From the NCBI GenBank assembly GCA_016703965.1, contig JADJBB010000025.1, positions 930,001 to 994,000 of the forward strand: DNA of 64,000 nucleotides, written 5' to 3'. Positions 51,992 through 60,423 of this stretch are shown here, piece after piece. How positions within the stretch are numbered: position 1 is the first letter of the stretch; every line of letters begins with the position of its first letter. The position numbers and the translations under genes are program-made. The DNA is from Acidobacteriota bacterium (GTDB lineage Bacteria > Acidobacteriota > Blastocatellia > Pyrinomonadales > Pyrinomonadaceae). Under the pieces are notes generated by a model. It did not search any database. It saw only the letters and a list, made by a program, of their open reading frames with translations, and was not told the DNA's origin.

Positions 51992-53053
51992 ATGAAACGA
52001 GTAGGAATCTTAGTTGGACGCGAACAAACGTTTCCGGAATCAATAATCAAAAGCATCAATGAAAAAAGCGACGGCAAGGTCGTTGCTGAGATGATCACGA
52101 TCGGCGGCATTCGTATGGATGAGCCGAAGAAATACGACATCATCATTGACCGCATTTCGCACGAAGTGCCATATTATCGTGCGACGCTCAAGCGCTTCGC
52201 TCTCGAAGGTACGTACATCATCAACAACCCGTTCTGGTGGTCGGCTGATGATAAGTTCTTCAACTTCGCACTGGCAGCAAAGCTCGGCGTAGCCATCCCG
52301 AAGACAGTTCTGCTTCCGCAGCACGATTACATTAAGGATATAACGGCAGAGAGCCTTCGCAATCTGGAATTTCCGATCGACTGGCAGGGCGTGATCGACT
52401 ACGTCGGATTCCCTTCGTTCCTCAAGCCGTTCGATGGCGGCGGTTGGAAGAACGTCTCGAAGATCCACAACCTGGACGAACTATTCACCGAATACAACCA
52501 GTCCGGCACGCTCTGCATGACCTTGCAGGAAGGCATTGAATACGACCATTTTGTTCGCTGCTACTGCGTCGGCAAGGAAAAAGTTCTGATCATGCCATAC
52601 GACCCTTCCAAACCTTATCTCTCGGGGATGCAATACGTAGATGTCGATGATTACCTAACACCTGAACTGCACGCCCGGGTTGAAAAGGATGTTAAGACGA
52701 TCTGCACTGCTCTCGGCTATGACCTCAATACCGTTGAGTTCGCGATCAAGGACGGCATACCGTATGCGATCGATTTCATGAACCCCGCGCCGGACGCGGA
52801 ACTCGCCTCGGTTGGAGAAAAGAACCATCGCTGGATCGTCGATAATATGACGGAGTTTATCCTCAAGAAGCTTGATGAAGGCTGGGATACGCCGGAATAT
52901 CAGTGGACCGCGATGCTGAACCCGAAAGCTAAATCGAGTGCATCGGTCAGCACAAAGGAAAATGCCGCTCCTAAGAAGGCATCTGCAAAAAAAGCTTCTG
53001 CTCCTAAGTCCGCCGCCAAGCCTAAAGCTCCCGCGAAACCCAAGAAGGTGTAA
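51992..53053 (+). CDS. RimK-like ATP-grasp ligase with Lys/Ala/Pro tail
   Basis: 353 residues. Residues about 1-300 are an ATP-grasp protein: pre-grasp ('KRVGILVGREQTFPESIIKSINE', 'DIIIDRISHEVPYYR'), 'FNFALAAKLGVAIPKTVLLP', the ATP-binding lysine in 'YVGFPSFLKPFDGGGWKNVSKIH', and the metal-binding end 'VEFAIKDGIPYAIDFMNPAPDA'. The last 40 residues are nearly all Lys, Ala, Pro and Ser ('KKASAKKASAPKSAAKPKAP'), like a histone H1 tail, so they may bind nucleic acid or be themselves modified. The substrate is unknown. The second ATP-grasp within 4 kb, flanking pspA. Confidence 0.85.
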   Translation: MKRVGILVGREQTFPESIIKSINEKSDGKVVAEMITIGGIRMDEPKKYDIIIDRISHEVPYYRATLKRFALEGTYIINNPFWWSADDKFFNFALAAKLGVAIPKTVLLPQHDYIKDITAESLRNLEFPIDWQGVIDYVGFPSFLKPFDGGGWKNVSKIHNLDELFTEYNQSGTLCMTLQEGIEYDHFVRCYCVGKEKVLIMPYDPSKPYLSGMQYVDVDDYLTPELHARVEKDVKTICTALGYDLNTVEFAIKDGIPYAIDFMNPAPDAELASVGEKNHRWIVDNMTEFILKKLDEGWDTPEYQWTAMLNPKAKSSASVSTKENAAPKKASAKKASAPKSAAKPKAPAKPKKV

Positions 53054-53079
53054 CGCTAAATTTGACTGGTATCGATGGA

Positions 53080-53121
53080 GGCTGTTCGGAAATAGAATTC
53101 CGGACAGCCTTTTTTTTTTTT
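53080..53121 (+). terminator. Rho-independent terminator of the pspA/ATP-grasp cluster
   Basis: GGCTGTTCGGAA (53080-53091) pairs with TTCCGGACAGCC (53098-53109) with one mismatch, followed by about 12 T. Confidence 0.92.
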
Positions 53122-53127
53122 CTTCTA

Positions 53128-53613
53128 TCAGTGTGCGGTATCGCCCGCGATCTGCGCGATCGCGTGGCCGAGAACCAGACGAATGACCTCGAAGCATTCC
53201 TCCACGCCCTTCGGCGAACCCGGAAGATTGATGATCAGAGTATTCCCGCGAATACCGCAGACGCCCCGTGAAAGCATTGCTGTCGGCGTTTTTAACGCGG
53301 TTTCCCGACGCATTGCTTCGGCGAGGCCCGGGGCTTCCCGCTCGATAACGGCCCTTGTTGCCTCAGGCGTATTATCGCGAGGGGCAAAGCCTGTTCCGCC
53401 GGTGGTTATGATCAAATTGATGTCGTCACGCTGGGCAAGCGAATGAAGAGTTTGGGTGAGATCACCGAGATCATCGGTAATGATCAATTTCTCCACGATT
53501 GCGGCTCCCTCCGCCGTTAGCAACTCGGCGAGTCGATTTCCCGACATGTCGTTTTCAAGTTTGCGCGTATCGCTGACAGTGATAATGGCTACCTTAATAA
53601 ATTTTTCTTTCAT
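53128..53613 (-). CDS. moaB: Molybdopterin adenylyltransferase MoaB/MogA family
   Basis: 161 residues of the MogA/MoaB fold: 'KVAIITVSDTRKLENDMSGNRLAELL' at the N-terminus, 'NLIITTGGTGFAPRDNTPEATRAVI' with the nucleotide-binding GGTG loop, 'AMLSRGVCGIRGNTLIINLPGSPKGVEECF' at the end. The enzyme activates molybdopterin with AMP before molybdenum insertion. Other Mo-cofactor genes are not in the window, so it works with genes elsewhere. Its stop is close to the terminator of the convergent ATP-grasp gene. Confidence 0.92.
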   Translation of the reverse strand: MKEKFIKVAIITVSDTRKLENDMSGNRLAELLTAEGAAIVEKLIITDDLGDLTQTLHSLAQRDDINLIITTGGTGFAPRDNTPEATRAVIEREAPGLAEAMRRETALKTPTAMLSRGVCGIRGNTLIINLPGSPKGVEECFEVIRLVLGHAIAQIAGDTAH

Positions 53614-53673
53614 GAGTTGCCACTATCTTTAGCTAGTGGAAGGAATTAACAAAGTGAAAAGGCTTTATCGCGT

Positions 53674-54564
53674 CTAAGCAGCGGTCGCCTCTATTTCTTC
53701 GAGCCGCCTGTCTTGTCTCCTACTGTATGATACGCTGAGCAGCACGCCAACGACCACCAAAGCCATTCCAAACAAAGCCTCCATTCCCTGCGATTCGCCA
53801 AAGACGAACCAGCCTATTGTAATGGCATAGATCAAACCTGTGTAGTTAATGATCGCAACGCCCGCGATGCGTTCGCGTTGGAGGGCGTTCGTGAGAAACA
53901 TTTGGCCGATCTGCGAAAATACGCCTATCAGGAATAGATACAGCCAATCCCACCCGTGCGGCATTTCCCATTGGAAAAAAAGGCTGATGAAACCAAGCAC
54001 AGCTCCGACGAGCTGAAAATGCAGGACGACCGTCAGTGGATGCTCCTTGCCACGCAGGCTTCGCACCAGATTGTACGCCATGCCCGAGCAAAACGCCGAT
54101 ATCAGGCCGAGTGCCAGATAAAACGGCGATATTCTCGCGTCGAACCGTTCGATAAGCAAAACGCCGACAAAGGCGATCGCATAAAAAAGCCATTGCGGCG
54201 GCATAACGCTTTCCTTTAGAACAAAAATTGCAATTGTAGCGGTAAAGATGGGCGAGACGTATTGTATTGTCTGAGCCGAGGCGAGCGGCATGTGCTGGAT
54301 CGTTAGAAAAAAACAGAACAGGGCGGTTGTCCCAAACAGGCCGCGCAGAAAAAGCATCATGTGATTCTGCCCGATAACGCTTGCCTTCTCACGTTTCAGG
54401 ATCACAATACAAAAGAATGTCGCGAGGATGCACCTAAAGAAGACCGTTTCCATCGCCGGAATATGCGCGACCTGTTTCACACATACATTTGCAGCAAAAA
54501 ACGCGAGTGTCGACAGGAACATCGATCTCACGCCGGCGGTCAGGAATTTCGGTTTGGAGTCCAA
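53674..54564 (-). CDS. DMT/EamA family transporter
   Basis: 296 residues with ten predicted membrane helices in two EamA repeats ('FLSTLAFFAANVCVKQVAHIPAMETVFFRCILATFF', 'GLISAFCSGMAYNLVRSLRGKEHPLTVVLHFQLVG'). The start is a TTG at 54564 one base after the stop of the Cys-rich peptide gene; an internal ATG at 54522 is the alternative. Relatives move amino acids or other small metabolites, and the substrate is not predictable. It lies downstream of the feo genes on the same strand and may be co-transcribed. Confidence 0.85.
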   Translation of the reverse strand: MDSKPKFLTAGVRSMFLSTLAFFAANVCVKQVAHIPAMETVFFRCILATFFCIVILKREKASVIGQNHMMLFLRGLFGTTALFCFFLTIQHMPLASAQTIQYVSPIFTATIAIFVLKESVMPPQWLFYAIAFVGVLLIERFDARISPFYLALGLISAFCSGMAYNLVRSLRGKEHPLTVVLHFQLVGAVLGFISLFFQWEMPHGWDWLYLFLIGVFSQIGQMFLTNALQRERIAGVAIINYTGLIYAITIGWFVFGESQGMEALFGMALVVVGVLLSVSYSRRQDRRLEEIEATAA

Positions 54565-54565
54565 A

Positions 54566-54721
54566 CTATGAGGGTAAATTTTTCGACGCCCCGTTGCAAC
54601 CGCAGTCGGTGCCGCATCCCTTTTTTGGGGAGAATGAAAGGACCCGTTTAGCGACCAAACTGCCCGCGTAAAGAGCGGCGGCGATAATGATTGCGATGAC
54701 GATGATCGTTTGGATATTCAT
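54566..54721 (-). CDS. FeoB-associated Cys-rich membrane peptide
   Basis: 51 residues from ATG 54721, preceded by AAGGA. One membrane helix ('IIVIAIIIAAALYAGSLVAK') is followed by a short cytoplasmic Cys cluster 'KKGCGTDCGCNGASKN'. This matches the small FeoB-associated Cys-rich family found next to feoB. It probably plays a part in iron uptake or sensing, but its function is not known. It sits 33 bases after feoB, with a REP-like hairpin between them. Confidence 0.82.
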   Translation of the reverse strand: MNIQTIIVIAIIIAAALYAGSLVAKRVLSFSPKKGCGTDCGCNGASKNLPS

Positions 54722-54729
54722 TCCTTAAT

Positions 54730-54757
54730 GGCGAGCAGGATGCTCGCCCTCCAGTCA
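54730..54757 (-). repeat. REP-like hairpin starting at the feoB stop codon
   Basis: On the minus strand the feoB stop begins TGACTGGAGGGCGAGC and continues into GGCGAGCATCCTGCTCGCC, a self-complementary hairpin. It matches the half-arms at 33035-33080 and 33164-33205. Confidence 0.7.
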
Positions 54758-56746
54758 TTCAAATCCCAAGAGCCTTCCGCCTTGATACGTTGCGAATGCG
54801 GCAGCGTACGCCAGCCCGGTCATATACGCGAGCATGAATGCCGGCCATCTCCACGAATTCGTTTCGCGGCGCACTACAGCCAGTGTTGACATACATTGCA
54901 TCGCAAGCACAAAAAATACCATCAGCGTCAGAGCCGTTAGCGGCGTCCACGCGAGCCGCCCGTCTTCCCGTTTCGCGTCACGGACGGCCGCAATGAGCGT
55001 TTCTGATTCTTCGTTCTCATCTTTCCCTACGTTGTAGATGATGCTAAGCGTCGAGACAAGAACCTCGCGTGCCGCAAAACTCGCGATAAGTGCGACGCCG
55101 ATCTTCCAGTCAAAACCGAGCGGGCTGATCACAGGCTCGATCACGTGGCCAAGCTTACCGGCAAAGCTGTGTTTGAGCTGTTCGCCTTCAGGTAATGGTT
55201 CGTTCTTCGTTAACGGCTGATCGCCGACGGTTGTTCCTTGTTCGTTGCCGGCGACCGCGACGGGAACCGGTTGTGGGCTCCGCGGAAAGTACATTAACGC
55301 CCAAAGAATGATCGAGATGGCCAGAATTACAGTGCCGGCACGTTTCAGGAAAAGCCACGCTCGTGTGATCATGTTTTGGATGACGGTCCGCAGATTTGGC
55401 ACACGATAGGGCGGCATTTCCATCAGGAACGGCGGCGGCGGCGCTATCAAGAGTGTTCGTTTCAGAATAAACGCCGCAATGATCGCGACGAAAATACCGA
55501 GAGCGTACATCGCCAGCATCAATAACGCACCGACCGAAATAAAGCCGAAAACCGTCTGCCCCGCAAAAAAGGCTGCGATCATCAGCGTGTAAACCGGCAA
55601 ACGAGCTGAACAGCTCATGAATGGCGCGATCATGATCGTGGCGAAACGGTCACGCCGGCTTTCGATCGTGCGTGTAGCCATGATGCCCGGGATGGCACAG
55701 GCAAAACTGCTAAAAAGCGGCAGAAATGCTTTGCCGTGCAAACCGACGCGGCTCATCAGCTTGTCGAGTAGGAAAGCGGCCCGAGCCATATAGCCGCTGT
55801 CTTCGAGCAGCGAGATGAATAAGAATAAAAGGAGTATCTGCGGCAGGAAGACCACGACGCCGCCGACGCCCGCGATTATTCCATCGGCGATCAGGTCCGT
55901 TAGAATTCCCGGCGGCATTTCAGCCCTGACTAGATCGCTGACCGCACCGAACCCTCGCTCCAGCAGATCCATCGGCAGGCTCGACCAAGAGAAGATCGTT
56001 TGAAAAACAACAAGCAGTACCGCGATCAATATCACCAATCCGAAAACTTTATGGGTCAACACCTTATCGATCTTTTCCGATAAACGGTGTTGCGACTGGT
56101 CACTGTGCCAGACTGATTCCTGGACTGCGTTCGAGATGAAGTTATAACGTGCAAAGATCCTTCCGGTTGCACCTTCTTCGCCATCTGTATCCACGAAAAT
56201 ATCGTGTATATCCGGCGTCGTAAACAAGACATCCTTAACTCTCGCAGCGAGTTCTTCGATCCCGCGGCCTTTTTTAACATTCACCGCAACGATCGGCGTT
56301 TTGAGCAGAACACTGAGCATTTCGATGTCGATCTCATGTTTCTGTTTTTCAAAAACATCGATCATCGTCAGAGCGATGACGACCGGAATGCCATGCTCCA
56401 TGATCTGCGTAACGAGGTAGAGGTTTCGTTCGAGATTTGTTGCGTCAACTACCGCGACGATCGCATCAGGTTTAGGAATTCCCTCCTGCTTGCCGCGAAT
56501 GATATCACTCGCGATCTGTTCGTCGAGCGATGTCGCATCGAGGCTGTAGAGGCCCGGAAGGTCTATAAGATTTGCGGTTTCGTCTCCTAGATTCCATGGA
56601 CCTTCCTTGCGTTCGACAGTAACCCCGGGATAGTTTGCTACTTTTTGTTTGAGTCCGGTGAGAGAGTTAAAGAGGGTCGTCTTGCCGGCATTTGGGTTAC
56701 CGGCAAGCGCGATGGTTATCTGCGATTTCTGTGCGATTGCGTTCAT
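54755..56746 (-). CDS. feoB: Ferrous iron transport protein B
   Basis: 663 residues. The N-terminal G domain has 'AGNPNAGKTTLFNSLTG' (about 15-31), 'DLPGLYSLDA', 'VVDATNLERNL' and 'ALTMIDVFE'. A linker and two gate regions of membrane helices follow ('SLLEDSGYMARAAFLLDKLMSRVGLHGKAFLPL', 'SFACAIPGIMATRTI'), ending near 'YQGGRLLGFE'. It imports Fe(II) across the inner membrane, driven or gated by its GTPase. ATG 56746 has GAGG seven bases upstream. It is 22 bases after feoA; the stop codon lies in a palindromic repeat. Confidence 0.96.
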   Translation of the reverse strand: MNAIAQKSQITIALAGNPNAGKTTLFNSLTGLKQKVANYPGVTVERKEGPWNLGDETANLIDLPGLYSLDATSLDEQIASDIIRGKQEGIPKPDAIVAVVDATNLERNLYLVTQIMEHGIPVVIALTMIDVFEKQKHEIDIEMLSVLLKTPIVAVNVKKGRGIEELAARVKDVLFTTPDIHDIFVDTDGEEGATGRIFARYNFISNAVQESVWHSDQSQHRLSEKIDKVLTHKVFGLVILIAVLLVVFQTIFSWSSLPMDLLERGFGAVSDLVRAEMPPGILTDLIADGIIAGVGGVVVFLPQILLLFLFISLLEDSGYMARAAFLLDKLMSRVGLHGKAFLPLFSSFACAIPGIMATRTIESRRDRFATIMIAPFMSCSARLPVYTLMIAAFFAGQTVFGFISVGALLMLAMYALGIFVAIIAAFILKRTLLIAPPPPFLMEMPPYRVPNLRTVIQNMITRAWLFLKRAGTVILAISIILWALMYFPRSPQPVPVAVAGNEQGTTVGDQPLTKNEPLPEGEQLKHSFAGKLGHVIEPVISPLGFDWKIGVALIASFAAREVLVSTLSIIYNVGKDENEESETLIAAVRDAKREDGRLAWTPLTALTLMVFFVLAMQCMSTLAVVRRETNSWRWPAFMLAYMTGLAYAAAFATYQGGRLLGFE

Positions 56747-56768
56747 TCATCGGCCTCGTCTGCCGTAG

Positions 56769-56990
56769 TTAAATGCTGACCTCTATAGAATCTGCTTCGT
56801 TCTTTCGCATTGCCAGGCTGTAACCGCGAACGCGGATCTCGATCGGATCGCCGAACGGAGCTGCCTTGACCATGTGCACCGAAACCCCGGGAATAACTCC
56901 CATCTCCATCAAACGCCTCGTAACGGTATCCTGTCCCTTAATAGAGATCACACGAGCATCTTCGCCGACCGGCAAATTCGTTAACGTCAT
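56769..56990 (-). CDS. feoA: Ferrous iron transport protein A
   Basis: 73 residues from ATG 56990 (MTLTNLPVGEDARVISIKGQ), with GAGG 7-8 bases upstream; earlier Met codons at 57020 and 57065 give longer leaders than usual. A single SH3-like FeoA domain: 'RLMEMGVIPGVSVHMVKAAPFGDPIEIRVRGYSLAMRKNEAD'. It helps FeoB take up Fe(II). A candidate Fur site lies about 60 bases upstream. Confidence 0.93.
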   Translation of the reverse strand: MTLTNLPVGEDARVISIKGQDTVTRRLMEMGVIPGVSVHMVKAAPFGDPIEIRVRGYSLAMRKNEADSIEVSI

Positions 56991-57045
56991 AGTATTGGCC
57001 TCGCTAGTTTTTCTTTTCATATGTCTCGGGGCTTGGACTCCCAAG

Positions 57046-57064
57046 GAATGATAATGATAAACCA
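57046..57064 (-). promoter_or_regulatory. Candidate Fur box of the feo operon
   Basis: GAATGATAATGATAAACCA contains two of the three hexamers of the Fur consensus (GATAATGATAAT). It lies directly upstream of feoA, where iron repression is expected. Confidence 0.5.
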
Positions 57065-57273
57065 CTTTCCATTCTTACCGCATGTGTACGCCTCTTCGGT
57101 GATCCACCAACAAAATTGAGACAGTATTGCGACGTTCAGAAAGACGCATTTAACGATAAAATCGTTTTTGACCTCACACGTCTTCCCAATTAAATCCTAC
57201 CTTAAATGAAATCCATTTTCAATTTCATTTGGATAAAAGTCGTACGAATTATCTTTAATTAATTGCGATGATT

Positions 57274-58827
57274 TTACGGAAGATTTTTTCCAGCCAGGAT
57301 CAGGTCTGCCTGGTAAGTCCCGGCAGAGAATCTTACGGGGACACGGTCATCAGTTCGCAGCCAGACTTTGATATTGAGGGCGTCGAGTTCTTTGTTGCCG
57401 GTGTTTATCTTGATCAATTGAGCGGAAACGGGCTCGCCATTTATCTTGATCTCCTCTGAATTCGAGGGTCGAAGCGTGAACACGTACGACCGTGTTTCCC
57501 AGAAAACCGCAACACGGGTATCGTTGACGGGATTGGACAGATCCTTGCTCGGCTTCAGGTTAAAGGAGCGCATTGCATAGATCAGCGATAGAAAACTCTG
57601 CGTTCCGATCGGAGCATCAACCGACTGTTTCGCAGCAAAGGTAACAAATCCGGACTTAGCATCAAAAACAAGGGTCTGATTAAGTCCAAGAAACGGAGAT
57701 GCAAATTTTGACTCGCTGCGAAACGGCGACAAAGTTTCGGGATCAACCTGAACCAGAGCCGCATCGCCCAGGCGGAGCTGGGCGTTTCCCTGTTCGACGC
57801 CGGATATGGTTGCTGTCAGAAGCAGACTGTCACGCTTATCGAACAACTTTCTTTCACGAGCATTCAGCGTGAGAACGCCCAAAGGCTTGCCTTCGGAAGA
57901 AACTCGATAATCAAGCACCTCTCCAAGTTCAAAACCAAGGTCCGGAGTAAGCGGCACGTTTTCAACATAAGGAAGCGGCGTCACTGTCGGTCTCGGCGTC
58001 GCAGGGGGGGGGGTTGCAACGTCCGGCAAGGAAACCGGAGTCGGCGTCGGGCTTGGAGGCGGAGGCTCAGGCTCGGGGAGCGATATGGCTGCAAGAGCGG
58101 CCCTAAATTCACCTTTCGCAGTCTTAAACCTTATCAGAACAGGCAAGCGAAACTCGTCGCTTGAAAAATTGATCTTCAGATCTTTGATGCCGCTGACGGT
58201 AAGATACTCGCTCGTTACATTGGAAACCGTCGTATCGAAAACACCCGCCTCGGTCTTTACCTTTTCGGCTGCCGAGCCTTGCAGGCTGACGGTATACATC
58301 TGGTCTCCTTCGGACAGCGGGAATGAACCGATACCGCTTGACTCGCGGGCCTTATAGACCAGGGTCAGCAGGTCATAATTGGATGTCGGCTGCTTAATGT
58401 AGTTACGGATCGTCTCTTTCGGCATGACCGAATCAAGACTACTCGATGTTACATAGTGCGGAAGCCCTGTGTCCGGAGCCGCGAAGGTTGTGCGGCTTTC
58501 GTCAAAAAGAAAGAATGCAGCAGAAACAATATCTACAGTCTTGACCCTGCCGCGGATCTCGACAGCATCTTTCCCGTTTATTTTTCCACGCGAAATGACA
58601 TTTGTCTCAGCGTAACCAGCGTTTGAGATCTTTCCAAAAGAGATCGTATAGCGCAGCTTCTCGCCGATTCTAAATATCGACGAAGTGGCCTCAACCGTCT
58701 GTGCCGAAGTCCGCGGGCCCAAGAACAGCGCAAGGCCGACAAGCAATAGCGGCAAAATCGCCGCGAAAGACACGATTCCCCTTCTACTTTGGAAATACCG
58801 TAATTGCATCCGGCCAGTTCTTTTCAT
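57274..58827 (-). CDS. Exported protein with two DUF3108-like domains
   Basis: 517 residues from ATG 58827 (MKRTGRMQLRYFQSRRGIVSF), four bases after the pyrF stop; a long upstream extension in this frame would overlap pyrF and lacks a signal. The signal peptide ends 'GPRTSAQTV'. Domain 1 has 'FRIGEKLRYTISFGKISNAGYAE' and 'YNVTSEYL'-like blocks, domain 2 'LGFELGEVLDYRVSSEGKPLGVLT' to 'VWLRTDDRVPVRFSAGTYQADL'. They are joined by a Pro/Thr-rich linker. DUF3108 proteins are periplasmic or outer-membrane beta proteins of unknown role. Likely co-transcribed with pyrF. Confidence 0.85.
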   Translation of the reverse strand: MKRTGRMQLRYFQSRRGIVSFAAILPLLLVGLALFLGPRTSAQTVEATSSIFRIGEKLRYTISFGKISNAGYAETNVISRGKINGKDAVEIRGRVKTVDIVSAAFFLFDESRTTFAAPDTGLPHYVTSSSLDSVMPKETIRNYIKQPTSNYDLLTLVYKARESSGIGSFPLSEGDQMYTVSLQGSAAEKVKTEAGVFDTTVSNVTSEYLTVSGIKDLKINFSSDEFRLPVLIRFKTAKGEFRAALAAISLPEPEPPPPSPTPTPVSLPDVATPPPATPRPTVTPLPYVENVPLTPDLGFELGEVLDYRVSSEGKPLGVLTLNARERKLFDKRDSLLLTATISGVEQGNAQLRLGDAALVQVDPETLSPFRSESKFASPFLGLNQTLVFDAKSGFVTFAAKQSVDAPIGTQSFLSLIYAMRSFNLKPSKDLSNPVNDTRVAVFWETRSYVFTLRPSNSEEIKINGEPVSAQLIKINTGNKELDALNIKVWLRTDDRVPVRFSAGTYQADLILAGKNLP

Positions 58828-58831
58828 CTGA

Positions 58832-59584
58832 TCAATGCCCGACCTCACTAAGAATGTCATCGACAGCGGCGAAGCGGTCCTTTGCTTTGGTGATGGGCCG
58901 TCCAATGACGACATAGTCTGACCCATTGGCCAGAGCCTGCCCAAATGTAGTTACACGCTTCTGATCGTCCAGGGTTGCAGAAATCGGCCGAATTCCCGGC
59001 GTAACTGTTAAAAACTCTGGATTTACGACCGTTCGCCGGATCGCGGAGACTTCCTGCGGCGAAGCCACAACCCCGTCGAGTCCCGATTCATAAGTCAACT
59101 TTGCCAGGGCTGCAACCTGATCTTCGACCGGCCGCTCGACACCGATCTCATTTAGCGTTTGCTGATCTGAACTCGTAAGCACAGTAACTGCGATGATCAA
59201 CGGCATCGGAATGTTCGCCTGCGCGCACGCATCCGCAACGTCAGCTTTCGTCCTTACCATCATTTCCCTGCCGCCAGACGCATGAACATTAAACATCCAA
59301 ACGCCCATTTTTGCAGCTTCAATTGATGTTTTGGCGACCGTATTCGGGATGTCGTAGAACTTGAGATCAAGAAAGATCTTCGTTCCGGCCTCGGTCATTT
59401 TCTGTACAAACGCTGGCCCAGCCGCCAGAAACAACTGCAACCCGATCTTGAACGCCCCAACCTTTCCGTCGAGTTCACTAACGATCTCACTTGCCGCGTC
59501 CGCCCCATCGACGTCCAGGGCTACAATTATCCTATCCTTTGGTGCAAGGACGGGCGGCGTACTTTCCCAGGGATTGGCTGTCAT
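58832..59584 (-). CDS. pyrF: Orotidine 5'-phosphate decarboxylase
   Basis: 250 residues. The catalytic site 'FLDLKFYDIPNTVAKT' carries the Lys/Asp tetrad, after 'ALDVDGADAASEIV' and 'FKIGLQLF'. The phosphate loop region 'GIRPI' and the final 'SDYVVIGRPITKAKDRFAAVD' are intact. It makes UMP from OMP, the last step of de novo pyrimidine synthesis. ATG 59584 directly adjoins the stop of the small upstream gene (TAAATG), so coupling is likely. Confidence 0.96.
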   Translation of the reverse strand: MTANPWESTPPVLAPKDRIIVALDVDGADAASEIVSELDGKVGAFKIGLQLFLAAGPAFVQKMTEAGTKIFLDLKFYDIPNTVAKTSIEAAKMGVWMFNVHASGGREMMVRTKADVADACAQANIPMPLIIAVTVLTSSDQQTLNEIGVERPVEDQVAALAKLTYESGLDGVVASPQEVSAIRRTVVNPEFLTVTPGIRPISATLDDQKRVTTFGQALANGSDYVVIGRPITKAKDRFAAVDDILSEVGH

Positions 59585-59872
59585 TTAATCAAGATCCAGC
59601 CGGTTTCTATAAGGCTTGCCGGGGTCGGATTCTGCTCGTTTAAGAGCCTCCTTGAATTTTTCTTCTAAGAGTCGCTCGCGATCTTTCATCGAGGACATCT
59701 CCTGAGCGAAGATATTTTCGCGAAGTTCTTTCTGTTTGTTGAGATCGCTCTTCAGATCCTCAAACGACCCGAGGACTTTCTTCTTTTCCTCATGGGCAAT
59801 CAACGCTCCGGTATCGGCATCAACCGTTAACGTCGAATCACAGCAGGGGCAAATTATCGAGTATTTTCCCAT
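59585..59872 (-). CDS. Small Cys-containing coiled-coil protein
   Basis: 95 residues. The N-terminus 'YSIICPCCDSTLTVDADTGALIAH' has a single C-P-C-C cluster of the half-zinc-ribbon type. The rest is a charged helical stretch ('LKSDLNKQKELRENIFAQEMSSMKDRERLLEEKFKEALKRAE'), probably a coiled coil. No function known. Its stop abuts the pyrF ATG. Confidence 0.7.
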   Translation of the reverse strand: MGKYSIICPCCDSTLTVDADTGALIAHEEKKKVLGSFEDLKSDLNKQKELRENIFAQEMSSMKDRERLLEEKFKEALKRAESDPGKPYRNRLDLD

Positions 59873-59913
59873 AACAAACGAGAATTATATCTTATTTCAA
59901 ATAAAATCAGCTT

Positions 59914-60423
59914 CTATTTTTCGCCGATAACTCGCGGACGCTCGCCCTTGGCCGCGGAAGATCTGATGCCTGCCGCCTGCAAGATGAAATCGCTCGCGAC
60001 CGCCTGCAGGTTAGGGATCTTATCGGTTTTCGCCGTAACGATCTTGCCGCTCTTTAAGTATACTTTTAGGCTTTTGCTTGTCGGGTCGGACCAGGTGGCT
60101 TCAACTTTCGCGATAAGCGGATGGTCCTTGAAAATTCTGATCTCCGTGATCGATCCGTCTGCATTCATCATCACCGATGCCTCGGAATTCTCCGGCGCAG
60201 CCCGAAACTCCGCTGGTGCCGGCGTCGCCGACGGGTTTTCATCCGGCCGCTCTTTTTTGTTCTTTTTGTCGCGAGGATTATTAGCGGCGATCGAGTTCGA
60301 TATCGGATCCGGCGGCCTGGTTTCGTTGGAAACAACGTCGTGGGTTTTTCCGGCATTCGAAACTGGTGCACGCGAACAACCGAGTGCGAATAGGCAAGCA
60401 GCAAGTAGAAGAGATTTCTTCAT
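59914..60423 (-). CDS. Lipoprotein of unknown function
   Basis: 169 residues. The lipobox 'LFALGC' (Cys about 16) is followed by a disordered Asn/Pro/Lys stretch. The C-terminal 85 residues form a small beta-rich domain ('GSITEIRIFKDHPLIAKVEATWSDPTSKSLKVYLKSGKIVTAKTD'). The ATG overlaps the GNAT stop by one base (TAATG), so the two are translationally coupled. Not recognised. Confidence 0.7.
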   Translation of the reverse strand: MKKSLLLAACLFALGCSRAPVSNAGKTHDVVSNETRPPDPISNSIAANNPRDKKNKKERPDENPSATPAPAEFRAAPENSEASVMMNADGSITEIRIFKDHPLIAKVEATWSDPTSKSLKVYLKSGKIVTAKTDKIPNLQAVASDFILQAAGIRSSAAKGERPRVIGEK

